A stretch of DNA of 6,092 nt from an uncultured Aquabacterium sp. (GTDB taxonomy: Bacteria; Pseudomonadota; Gammaproteobacteria; Burkholderiales; Burkholderiaceae_C): the NCBI GenBank assembly GCA_937923225.1, contig CALAKR010000260.1, forward strand, positions 1 to 6,092, written 5' to 3'. This document shows, piece after piece, positions 1 to 5,948 of this stretch (position 1 is its first letter; each line of letters starts with the position of its first letter). The translations under genes and the position numbers were made by a program. The notes beneath the pieces were generated by a model. The model did no database searches and was not told the DNA's origin. It saw nothing but the letters and a program-made list of their open reading frames with translations.

Positions 1-689
1 AGCTGGGCCTGGCCTACTACCAGTACAACAACCTCGAAGGCCGCTCCGACAACGACTACACCATCACGGGCACCAGCGTGCCCACCGGCTCGACCTATGG
101 CCAGTACGAGTACCCCGTGGGTCTGCGCCAGAAGGGCAACACCGTCTTCGAGACCAACCCGCTGCTGTCGGGTGCGCTGGACACGGCGCCAGTCTGGGGC
201 CTGGCCTACCAGTTCAAGCCCCTGGTGCTGACGGCCGCGGCCGAGTTCACGCACTTCGCACCGTTCAACATCATGCTGTCGGGCGAGTACGCCAACAACA
301 CGGCGTTCAGTGCCTCTGATTTCCGCAGCCGCGCTACCTTCCCCTCCTACGCGAATGTCGACCCGGGCGGCAAGCGCGATGGCTACCAGATCAAGCTGGC
401 CCTGGGCGCCAGCGAGGTGCGCGAGGCCCATGACTGGCAGGTACAGGCCACCTACCGCCACCTGGGCTCGGACGCCGTGCTGGACGCCTTCACCGACAGC
501 GACCTGGGCCTGGGTGGCACCAACCTGCGCGGCTACATCCTGGGGCTGACCTACGGGCTGTACCGCAACAGCACGCTCGCCGTGCGCTACATGGCGGCGG
601 AGAACATCAACTCCACCATCAACGGCAACTTCCCCAACGCAACCTTCAAGGCCAACACGCTGCAGGTGGACCTCAATGTGCGCTTCTGA
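1..689 (+). CDS. Porin_5-like outer-membrane beta-barrel protein, C-terminal part
   Basis: The gene enters from the left edge; the reading frame begins at base 3 and gives 228 visible residues before TGA at 687-689. The visible part is built of amphipathic strands rich in aromatic residues and glycine, such as GLAYQFKPLVLTAAAEF and LRGYILGLTYGLYRNSTLAVRYM. It ends in QVDLNVRF, with the C-terminal phenylalanine used by BAM to recognise outer-membrane barrels. The final block (GYxLGLTYGLxxN, then the last strand) resembles what I know of the putative-porin family Porin_5 of Proteobacteria. The likely role is a passive or substrate-specific outer-membrane channel; the substrate cannot be read from the sequence. 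The signal peptide and N-terminal half lie outside the window. The next gene overlaps its 3' end, so the two are probably co-transcribed. Confidence is high for an outer-membrane barrel and moderate for the exact family. Confidence 0.82.
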   Translation, partial: LGLAYYQYNNLEGRSDNDYTITGTSVPTGSTYGQYEYPVGLRQKGNTVFETNPLLSGALDTAPVWGLAYQFKPLVLTAAAEFTHFAPFNIMLSGEYANNTAFSASDFRSRATFPSYANVDPGGKRDGYQIKLALGASEVREAHDWQVQATYRHLGSDAVLDAFTDSDLGLGGTNLRGYILGLTYGLYRNSTLAVRYMAAENINSTINGNFPNATFKANTLQVDLNVRF

Positions 690-696
690 CCGCCCC

Positions 697-1374
697 ATGC
701 CCTCTCAGACTGCAAGCCGCCACCCGCGCAAGCTGTCTTCTGCCGGCCTGCTGTCTGCCCTGATGATCGGGCTGCTCGGCATGCCCGTCCACGCCCAGTC
801 CGACAAGGAACAGGAGCAGATCAAGCGCCTGCGCCTGCAACTGCGCCAGGTTCAGCAGCAACAGGCCGAGGCGCAGGACGCGCACACCAAGGCCGACCAG
901 GCACGCCAGCAATCCGAGAAGTCGCTGGACGAGGCCCAGGGCGAACTCAAGCGCTTGCGCACATCGTCCGGAGCAGCATCCGCTCGCGCAACGGCCTTGG
1001 GCAAGGAAGCCGAAGCCCTGAAGGAAGAGCGCGCCAAGCTGGCGGCCGAGGTGCAGGCCTTGACGGCGCAGCTGTCCGACACCAGAGCCCAGGCGCAGGC
1101 CGCCCAAGCGAAGGCCCAGGCCAGCGAGACAGCACTGCAAACCCGCAACCAGATGCTGACCGACGCCAAGGCCCAGTGCACACGCCACAACGCGGAGCTC
1201 GCACAGATCGGACAGGAGCTGATCACCAGCTACGAACGCAAGGGCATGGCGCAAGTACTGGGCGAAGGTGATCCCTTCATCCAGACCAGCCGCGTGCGCC
1301 TGGAGAACTTCAAGGCCCAGGACCAGGACCGGATCGACGCGGCCCGCCTGAAGCCTGCGAGCACTGAACGCTAG
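697..1374 (+). CDS. Secreted periplasmic coiled-coil protein, partner of the Porin_5-like gene
   Basis: This encodes 225 residues from ATG 697. A second ATG at 676 would add seven residues and overlap the porin by 14 bases. It has an AGGTGGA Shine-Dalgarno-like stretch just upstream, so it is a real alternative. Residues 1-33 look like a Sec signal peptide: basic HPRK, hydrophobic LLSALMIGLLG, then VHA before QS as the signal peptidase I site. Residues about 36-165 are a long Gln/Ala/Glu/Lys-rich coiled coil. The C-terminal part is more globular and contains CTRHNAELAQIGQELITSYE (161-180), followed by a DPFIQTSRVRLEN block (192-204). I recall this C/N/L/G/EL/Y pattern from small secreted proteins encoded beside Porin_5 genes, sometimes misnamed DNA repair proteins; that is memory, not a search. 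The function is unknown. A periplasmic scaffold or accessory to the porin is an inference from the signal peptide and context. The stop TAG lies in a CTAG shared with the convergent regulator gene. Confidence 0.8.
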   Translation: MPSQTASRHPRKLSSAGLLSALMIGLLGMPVHAQSDKEQEQIKRLRLQLRQVQQQQAEAQDAHTKADQARQQSEKSLDEAQGELKRLRTSSGAASARATALGKEAEALKEERAKLAAEVQALTAQLSDTRAQAQAAQAKAQASETALQTRNQMLTDAKAQCTRHNAELAQIGQELITSYERKGMAQVLGEGDPFIQTSRVRLENFKAQDQDRIDAARLKPASTER

Positions 1375-2210
1375 AGGTTGCGGTCGCCATGGGGGCCGCC
1401 CGACGGCAGCGACAAGGCCTGAAGGCTCATGGCCTTGGCCACCGCCTGGGCCCGGTTGGCCGCACCCAGCTTGCGCAGGATCTTCTGCACATGGTTCTTC
1501 ACCGTGAGCGCGCTGATGCCCAGCTTCTCGCTGATCTGCTGGTTGCTCAGGCCATCACGCACCCACAACAGAATCTCGCGCTCACGCTCGGTGATGCCGC
1601 CGCTCCGGGCCGTGCTGCCCATGGCGGCGCCCGCCACATGGGGGCCTGCGGCGTTGCCCATGCCAAGCATCTGGCGCTCCGTGGTGTGCACGCGCACGTA
1701 GGTGGTGTGCAGGCAGGGCAGGAGCATCTCGGCATGCGTCAGGGCCTGATCCTCGTGCACGTGGTCGGCCGAGCCGAACAGGAAAATGCTCTCGATCTCT
1801 TCAGGGCGCCCCGGCCGGCTCATGCCATGCACCAACAGTTGCTGGTAGCCGGCCTCTCGCATCATGTCGGCCACCGGATCACCCGCAGGCAGTTCATCGC
1901 GGTGCAGCCAGCAGGGCTGCTGCCGGCGCAAATGCCAGCGCTTGATGGCCGCCACGATGGCCGGCTCCCGGGCCGACTGCAGGCCCCGCAACGCCGCCTC
2001 AGGGATGGGCACGCTGTTGAACACATCGAACACCAGATCGCGGTACTCGCGGTGGTAGGCCCCGCACACCAGCAACTTGTGCGGCAACCAGCGCTGAAGA
2101 TCGGCCTGACTCCACAGGAAGAACTGATAGCGCCGGCTCACCTGCGGTGCTGCCTCCACGATGCGCAGCAGGCACTCGGAGGGCTCTGACGTGGTGGCGT
2201 TTGTTTGCAT
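1371..2210 (-). CDS. epsA: LuxR-family transcriptional regulator, EpsA-like
   Basis: This encodes 279 residues from ATG 2210. The frame stays open upstream to 2435, but that would overlap the preceding pseudopilin gene and the added residues look non-coding. Residues about 205-265 form a LuxR/GerE helix-turn-helix: ITEREREILLWVRDG, LSNQQISEKLGIS and then ALTVKNHVQKILRKL, followed by ANRAQAVAKA. The N-terminal region (about 12-175) is neither a response-regulator receiver nor a clear autoinducer-binding domain. Its VSRRYQFFLWSQADLQRWLPH block (24-44) matches my memory of EpsA, the regulator of exopolysaccharide clusters in Methylobacillus and of XrtB/PEP-CTERM loci. The likely role is DNA-binding control of envelope or exopolysaccharide genes; the targets are unknown. 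A Gly/Ala linker (about 183-204) separates the two domains. No strong Shine-Dalgarno precedes the ATG; AGGG lies 12 bases away. LuxR family is nearly certain; the EpsA assignment is probable. Confidence 0.85.
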   Translation of the reverse strand: MQTNATTSEPSECLLRIVEAAPQVSRRYQFFLWSQADLQRWLPHKLLVCGAYHREYRDLVFDVFNSVPIPEAALRGLQSAREPAIVAAIKRWHLRRQQPCWLHRDELPAGDPVADMMREAGYQQLLVHGMSRPGRPEEIESIFLFGSADHVHEDQALTHAEMLLPCLHTTYVRVHTTERQMLGMGNAAGPHVAGAAMGSTARSGGITEREREILLWVRDGLSNQQISEKLGISALTVKNHVQKILRKLGAANRAQAVAKAMSLQALSLPSGGPHGDRNL

Positions 2211-2304
2211 GAAGATGAACAACCCTGTGAACGCGCCATTGTCAGGACACCTCGTGACGGTTTGTTGACGGATGTAAAGCTGCGGAACTCGCGCCGTGTA
2301 CGCA
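2211..2304 (-). promoter_or_regulatory. 94-base gap upstream of epsA, probable leader or promoter region
   Basis: This is the only true intergenic gap in the window, between the last pseudopilin gene and epsA. It is less GC-rich than its surroundings. On the minus strand a CTGACA hexamer (2248-2243) could be a -35 element, but no good -10 sits at the right distance, so no promoter is called precisely. It contains a TGTC-AG-GACA dyad (2240-2249) and two direct copies of TGACGG (2255-2260 and 2266-2271). I see no GC hairpin followed by a T run, so transcription from the secretion-like operon may continue into epsA. Confidence 0.4.
2255..2271. repeat. Direct hexamer repeat TGACGG with 11-base period
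   Basis: Two exact copies of TGACGG (CCGTCA on the minus strand) are separated by TTTGT, giving an 11-base period close to one helical turn. They lie 45-61 bases upstream of the epsA start codon. Helically phased half-sites are typical of activator or repressor binding, but such a short repeat could be chance. Confidence 0.4.
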
Positions 2305-2871
2305 CTATTTCGCTGTGGGCGCAAGGCCCTGCCCTGCGCCAGGAGACACAGAAGTGAGGCCGCCTGCCGATGGTGGGGCCCCTGGCCCTGCCGACGAGGC
2401 CCCTTCGGCCGGTGGAGGCGCGATCTCGGCCACATCGAACAGCCACTCTCGATAGGTCTGAACGCCCTCCGGGGCCGTCAGGGGTGGGCGCCTCGACTCG
2501 CTGTGAACGCCCCGTATGCGCCCATCCTGCGTGCGCAGCAAGCCCCAGGGGCGACTGGTGACGGGGTCAGCCCAGGCACGCCGCAGATGATGCCTGGCCT
2601 GGCCCTGCCGCTGGTCGTCGAGCAGTTCCGTCAGGGTCAGCGGCAGGTTGGGCTGGCCTGCGGGGGTGTTGGCTTGATAAGCCGCCAAGGCCGCCTGGAT
2701 CTGCCCGCCACGGAACACCAGTTCGGCTTCTCGCTGACGCGTGGCCTCCAGCTTCCACTGCGTGCCCAAGGCGGCCAGCATCACGCCGCTGATGGCCACC
2801 CACCACAGCAGCGCCAGGTAGGTGAACCCGCGCGACGCGCCTGGATCACCAATTCGCATAGGGCGAGCCAT
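2305..2871 (-). CDS. Atypical pseudopilin (type II secretion-like) without Glu+5
   Basis: This encodes 188 residues from ATG 2871. ATG 2859 (184 residues) is almost equally good, and neither has a strong ribosome site. Both overlap the preceding pseudopilin gene (by 26 or 14 bases), implying coupled translation. A type III prepilin leader ends at SRG, before FTYLALLWWVAISGVMLAAL (16-35). The fifth mature residue is alanine, not the usual glutamate. The stretch REAELVFRGGQIQAALAAY (47-65) continues the N-terminal helix. It is followed by LTLTELLDDQRQGQARHHLRRAWADPVTSRPWGL (78-111), GVHSES and a YREWLFDV block (140-147). This order matches my memory of a pseudopilin family found next to GspG-like genes in betaproteobacteria. 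Residues about 150-188 are a Pro/Gly/Ser/Ala-rich, probably disordered tail. By analogy with GspK or other minor pseudopilins it may sit at the filament tip; that is inference. It is the last gene of the operon. Confidence 0.78.
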   Translation of the reverse strand: MARPMRIGDPGASRGFTYLALLWWVAISGVMLAALGTQWKLEATRQREAELVFRGGQIQAALAAYQANTPAGQPNLPLTLTELLDDQRQGQARHHLRRAWADPVTSRPWGLLRTQDGRIRGVHSESRRPPLTAPEGVQTYREWLFDVAEIAPPPAEGASSAGPGAPPSAGGLTSVSPGAGQGLAPTAK

Positions 2872-3259
2872 CCAGCCCCCGGCCCGACGCCCCACTGCGC
2901 ACATCGCCCATGGCACCCTCCATGCTGCTGTCAGGCAAGGGCGGCAGCATCACCCAGCTGTCGCGCCGACCGGTGAGTGGGTCTTCCGGCAGGGCGCGCA
3001 GGTAGCCCATCTGCACCATCTCGTCGAGCGAGGCGGGGTAGCGCCCGCGGTCGCCGGCGAACTTGTCGATGGCATCGCGCATCACGGCCAGCGAGGTCTT
3101 GAGCGAGGCTTCGCGGGCACGTTCGACACTGCGTGTGTAGCGTGGCGCCACAATGCTGGCCAGCAGGCCGATGATGGCCAGCACCACGATCAGCTCGATC
3201 AGGGTGAAGCCTCGCCGGCGATGGCGGGCAGGCGGGGGAGCGCTGGCGATGGTTTTCAC
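2846..3259 (-). CDS. gspG: GspG-like pseudopilin
   Basis: This encodes 137 residues from GTG 3259, seven bases after the stop of the previous pseudopilin gene. GAGG lies five bases upstream, which favours this start over the long open extension to 3502 that runs antisense-like through the neighbour. The basic leader ARHRRRG is cut after Gly17, giving mature FTLIELIVVLAIIGLLASIV with Glu at +5, as in type IV pilins and pseudopilins. RYPASLDEMVQMGYLRALPEDPLTG (73-97) corresponds to the YP...L...GY...LP.DP block typical of GspG. The protein ends GLDGSPYANW. About 140 residues is normal for a GspG major pseudopilin. It probably polymerises into a short periplasmic pseudopilus beneath the secretin. 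The neighbouring upstream gene encodes a related pseudopilin, so which of the two is the major subunit is not decided. Confidence 0.88.
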   Translation of the reverse strand: MKTIASAPPPARHRRRGFTLIELIVVLAIIGLLASIVAPRYTRSVERAREASLKTSLAVMRDAIDKFAGDRGRYPASLDEMVQMGYLRALPEDPLTGRRDSWVMLPPLPDSSMEGAMGDVRSGASGRGLDGSPYANW

Positions 3260-3266
3260 AGGCACC

Positions 3267-3743
3267 TCACCATTGCCGGTAGGGCGTGCCGTCCAGCCCG
3301 GCACCGTCGGCACGTGAGAACACATCGAACACATCGGCGCCGGCCTGTGGCTGCTCGGGCGAGCTGGCATAACTGCGCAGGCCCCAGGTGGCCGCGGCCG
3401 GCAAGGTGGGCATGGCAAACGGGTCGCGCGGCAGACGGCGCAGGAAGTAGATGCGCTTGGGCGTGCTCTGGCGGATGTCGGTGACGCCGGTGACCAGCAC
3501 ATCGAGCGTGGGCGGGTAGCCCGTCTCGCCTTCCTTCTTCTCGATCAAGCCCTGGTCCCAGGCCTTCTTGTAGGCATCCAGCGCCAGGCGGATGGTGCGC
3601 AGCCCCTGGCGCAGATCGGCTTCGTTCTGGCGCCGTTGGTGCAGCGCCGCCAGGGGCACGGCAGCGCTGGCCAAAATGCCGACGATCATCACCACGATGA
3701 TCATCTCCAGCAAGGTGAAGCCGCGCGTGCGCATGGGAGCCAT
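3267..3743 (-). CDS. GspG-like pseudopilin, paralogue of the next gene
   Basis: This encodes 158 residues from ATG 3743, seven bases downstream of the secretin stop. ATG 3734 (155 residues) is an alternative with better spacing from an upstream AGGA. The very short leader MAPMRTRG precedes mature FTLLEMIIVVMIVGILASAA, with Glu at +5 (residue 13). The N-terminal helix continues through LRQGLRTIRLALDAYKKAWD. A GYPPTLDVLV block (75-84) and FLRRLPRDPF (100-109) follow, as in GspG. The C-terminus, DVFSRADGAGLDGTPYRQW (140-158), closely parallels the end of the following pseudopilin. It has a longer mid-region insert (about 61-99, DQGLIEKKEGETG and VTDIRQSTPKR) than the neighbour. It is predicted to be processed by a prepilin peptidase and to be part of the pseudopilus of a type II secretion-like or type IV filament-like machine. 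It could be a GspG or GspH/I-type subunit; GspG-like fits best. Confidence 0.86.
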   Translation of the reverse strand: MAPMRTRGFTLLEMIIVVMIVGILASAAVPLAALHQRRQNEADLRQGLRTIRLALDAYKKAWDQGLIEKKEGETGYPPTLDVLVTGVTDIRQSTPKRIYFLRRLPRDPFAMPTLPAAATWGLRSYASSPEQPQAGADVFDVFSRADGAGLDGTPYRQW

Positions 3744-3750
3744 GTCCTGC

Positions 3751-5946
3751 TCAACGAGGTTCAAGCGCCGGATCACCTGGCACAGCAGGCGCACTGGCCT
3801 GCGGCGCATCCAGGATGCGCACCGTCCAGCCCGCGGACGCCCCGTTGTCCAGGCTCAGGCTGGTCTCGCTGGCACCTGTGCCCTGTCGAGCCTGGAAGGT
3901 GAAGGCGCGGCTGCCCAGCGCCGGCACATCCACCTGCACGCGGCCGTTGTCGGGTGGGCCACCCGGCGTGGTCACGGCACTCAAGCTGCCCAGGTCATAC
4001 AGCAGGCCGGCACTCAGCGGCTCCTTGCCTGGGTTGGTCACCGTGATCTGAAAACTCGCGCCAGGAGGCACCTCTTCTGGGCCGCTCAGTTGCGCGCCTT
4101 CGGTCGACACGCCAGCCATCGGCCTGGAGGATGGCGCTGAGACACTGCGAGGAAATGCACCCGCGCCCCCGCGGCCCACCGAGCCACCCGCCTCACCGCT
4201 GGTGATCATCCAGGCCGGCGCCCCCGGCTGCGCCTCCGTGCCCGAGGCCATGGGCAGCGAGGACATCAGCCCCTGGCTGATGTTGCGCACCACGCGCGGC
4301 GTGACCAGCATCACCACCTCGGTTTTGTTGCGCTGGTCCTGCGTCTTGCCGAACAGGCGCCCCACGCCAGGCAGGTCATGGAGCCATGGAAGCCCGGCGG
4401 CGTTGCGGATCTCTTCGTCGTTGATCAGGCCAGCCAGGATCTGTGTCTCACCATCCTTCAGGCGCAGCGAGGTGGTAGCCTGGCGCGTGCCCACCTGGTA
4501 GGCCAGCGATTCCTCGGGGCCGGTCACGCGGCCGGTAACGCTGCTCACTTCCAGGGCCACCTTGATGGTGACCTCGTTGTCCAGCTGCACCTGGGGTTCG
4601 AGTTCGACCTTCAGGCCCACATCCAGGTAGCTCACCGAGGCCGACACGCCGACATTGGCCGTGGAGGTGGTGGTGAACACCGGCAGCTTCTCGCCCAGCA
4701 GGATCTTGGCCTTCTCGCGGTTGCGCGCCCGGATCTTCGGGTTGGCCAGCAGGTTGGTGCCATCGGAGGTGCCCCGGAGCGTGGCCACCGCCAGAGGGTT
4801 GGCGCCACTCCAGCGCAGGCCAGAGGTGCTGGTGATGGCCGCCGTGGAGTTGGGCACGCCGTAGTTGGCGGAGGTCGGCCAGGTCAGGCCCATGTCGACC
4901 ATCTTCTTGCTCGACACCTCCATCACTTCGATCTCCAGCACCACCTCCGGATCGGGCAGGTCGATGCCGGCGATCAGGCGTTCGATCAGGCGCATCACTT
5001 CGGGGGTCTCGCGCACCACCAGCATGTTCAAACGCTCGTCGATGAAGATGTCGCGTGTCTTGGCCACGGTGCGGATCAGGGCCTGCGCCTGCTTGGGATC
5101 AGCGTTGACCAGGTAGAAGCTGCGCGAGACCGTATCCAACAGTTCGCGCTGCTTCTGCACGGTGTTGGGAAACACCAGCACGGTGTTGCCATTGAGCAGG
5201 CGCGATCCGAGCTGCTGCGTATTGAGGATCACGCGCAGGGCCTCGGCCACGGAGGTGTTGCGCAGAAAGAGCGTGACCTTGGCATCACCGCGCACATCCT
5301 TGTCGAACACGAAGTTCACGTTGGCCGCACGGGCCAGCGTCTCGAACACGGTGCGCAGGGCGGCTTCACGGAACTCCAGGGTGATGGGCTTGGCACCAGC
5401 CGCCAGCTGCAGCGAGCTCTGCTGGCGGGTCTGCTCGGCGCGCTGCTCATCGAGCTGGGTGAGCAGCCAGCGCGCTTCCGTGTGGCTGGGCGACTCGGCC
5501 AGCACGGCGCGCAAGGCGGCATCGGCGTTGGGCCAGCGCTTGGCGTCCAGGGCCTGCTTGGCCTCGGTGATCAGCCGCTGCTGACGATCGCTGCGCGCAA
5601 GCTCGTCCCTCAACCACACGGCACGGGGATGCCCGGGCGCGACGGCCTCGATGCGGTCGAGCAGGGCCATCACCTCGCCGCGCTGGTCGGCCGCGCGGGC
5701 CGACTCCGCCTGGTACAGCAGGTAGGCCACGGTCGTGTCGCGCTGCTTGAGGTAGGCGGTACGCAAGGTCAGGTCATCGGGCTGGGCCTGAGAGGCCTGC
5801 TGCAGCTTGAGCAAAGCGGCCTCATGCTGCCCCGCCTGGGACAAGGTCTGGGCCTGTTTGAGTTCTGGCGCGCTGCACCCTGCCAGCAAGGCGGCAGCAG
5901 CCATGCACAGCGTCAGCAGGGGGGATGAGAAAAAACGGTGGATCAT
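3751..5946 (-). CDS. gspD: Lipoprotein secretin (GspD/PilQ superfamily) with TPR-like N-terminus
   Basis: This encodes 731 residues from ATG 5946, chosen because it gives a clean lipoprotein signal ending LLAGC (lipid on Cys24, Ser at +2, hence outer membrane). The frame is open to 6033, but that would overlap the preceding gene. Residues about 26-165 are helical and TPR-like (AQTLSQAGQHEAALLKLQQA and later pairs). Residues 187-260 fit a short secretin N-terminal (STN/N0-like) domain. Residues 275-335 fit one secretin N domain (FYLVNADPKQAQALIRTVAK). Residues about 395-553 are the secretin core, including the hallmark GLPWLHDLPGVGRLFGKT (518-535) and VMLVTPRVV. It would form the outer-membrane gated ring of the machine. 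Unusual points are only one ring-forming N domain, where classical GspD has several, and a 175-residue C-terminal extension with a beta-rich domain. Secretin identity is firm; the exact system (type II-like versus MSHA/type IV pilus-like) is not. Confidence 0.93.
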   Translation of the reverse strand: MIHRFFSSPLLTLCMAAAALLAGCSAPELKQAQTLSQAGQHEAALLKLQQASQAQPDDLTLRTAYLKQRDTTVAYLLYQAESARAADQRGEVMALLDRIEAVAPGHPRAVWLRDELARSDRQQRLITEAKQALDAKRWPNADAALRAVLAESPSHTEARWLLTQLDEQRAEQTRQQSSLQLAAGAKPITLEFREAALRTVFETLARAANVNFVFDKDVRGDAKVTLFLRNTSVAEALRVILNTQQLGSRLLNGNTVLVFPNTVQKQRELLDTVSRSFYLVNADPKQAQALIRTVAKTRDIFIDERLNMLVVRETPEVMRLIERLIAGIDLPDPEVVLEIEVMEVSSKKMVDMGLTWPTSANYGVPNSTAAITSTSGLRWSGANPLAVATLRGTSDGTNLLANPKIRARNREKAKILLGEKLPVFTTTSTANVGVSASVSYLDVGLKVELEPQVQLDNEVTIKVALEVSSVTGRVTGPEESLAYQVGTRQATTSLRLKDGETQILAGLINDEEIRNAAGLPWLHDLPGVGRLFGKTQDQRNKTEVVMLVTPRVVRNISQGLMSSLPMASGTEAQPGAPAWMITSGEAGGSVGRGGAGAFPRSVSAPSSRPMAGVSTEGAQLSGPEEVPPGASFQITVTNPGKEPLSAGLLYDLGSLSAVTTPGGPPDNGRVQVDVPALGSRAFTFQARQGTGASETSLSLDNGASAGWTVRILDAPQASAPAVPGDPALEPR

Positions 5947-5948
5947 GC

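Noticed and set aside
900..1170. Internal repeats such as AQAQAAQAKAQA in the coiled-coil gene
   Set aside because: These are the expected low-complexity heptad composition of a coiled coil, with no exact DNA repeat units suggesting a tandem array.
673..1254. Minus-strand open frame of 193 codons opposite the coiled-coil gene
   Set aside because: It is a Leu/Gly-rich mirror of the Gln/Ala-rich coiled coil. The plus-strand frame has a signal peptide and operon context, while this has neither.
1389..2189. Plus-strand open frame of 266 codons antisense to epsA
   Set aside because: The opposite strand encodes a clear LuxR helix-turn-helix protein; this frame has low-complexity His/Ala/Gly/Leu composition and no family resemblance.
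2211..2435. N-terminal extension of epsA to an ATG at 2435
   Set aside because: It would overlap the end of the third pseudopilin gene by about 130 bases and add Arg/Pro/His-rich residues unlike any LuxR N-terminus.
2296..2976. Plus-strand open frame of 226 codons opposite the third pseudopilin
   Set aside because: It is composed of Arg/Pro/Ala-rich sequence without domains, opposite a frame with a clear prepilin N-terminus.
3260..3502. N-terminal extension of the 137-residue pseudopilin up to an ATG at 3502
   Set aside because: It would lie inside the preceding pseudopilin gene in another frame and would put about 80 non-hydrophobic, Cys/Pro/Arg-rich residues before the prepilin leader. 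GTG 3259 has a GAGG site and normal leader length.
4378..5928. Plus-strand open frame of 516 codons antisense to the secretin gene
   Set aside because: Its translation is rich in His, Gly and Gln with no recognisable domain. It mirrors the codon-position GC bias of the well-supported secretin on the other strand, so it is a shadow frame.
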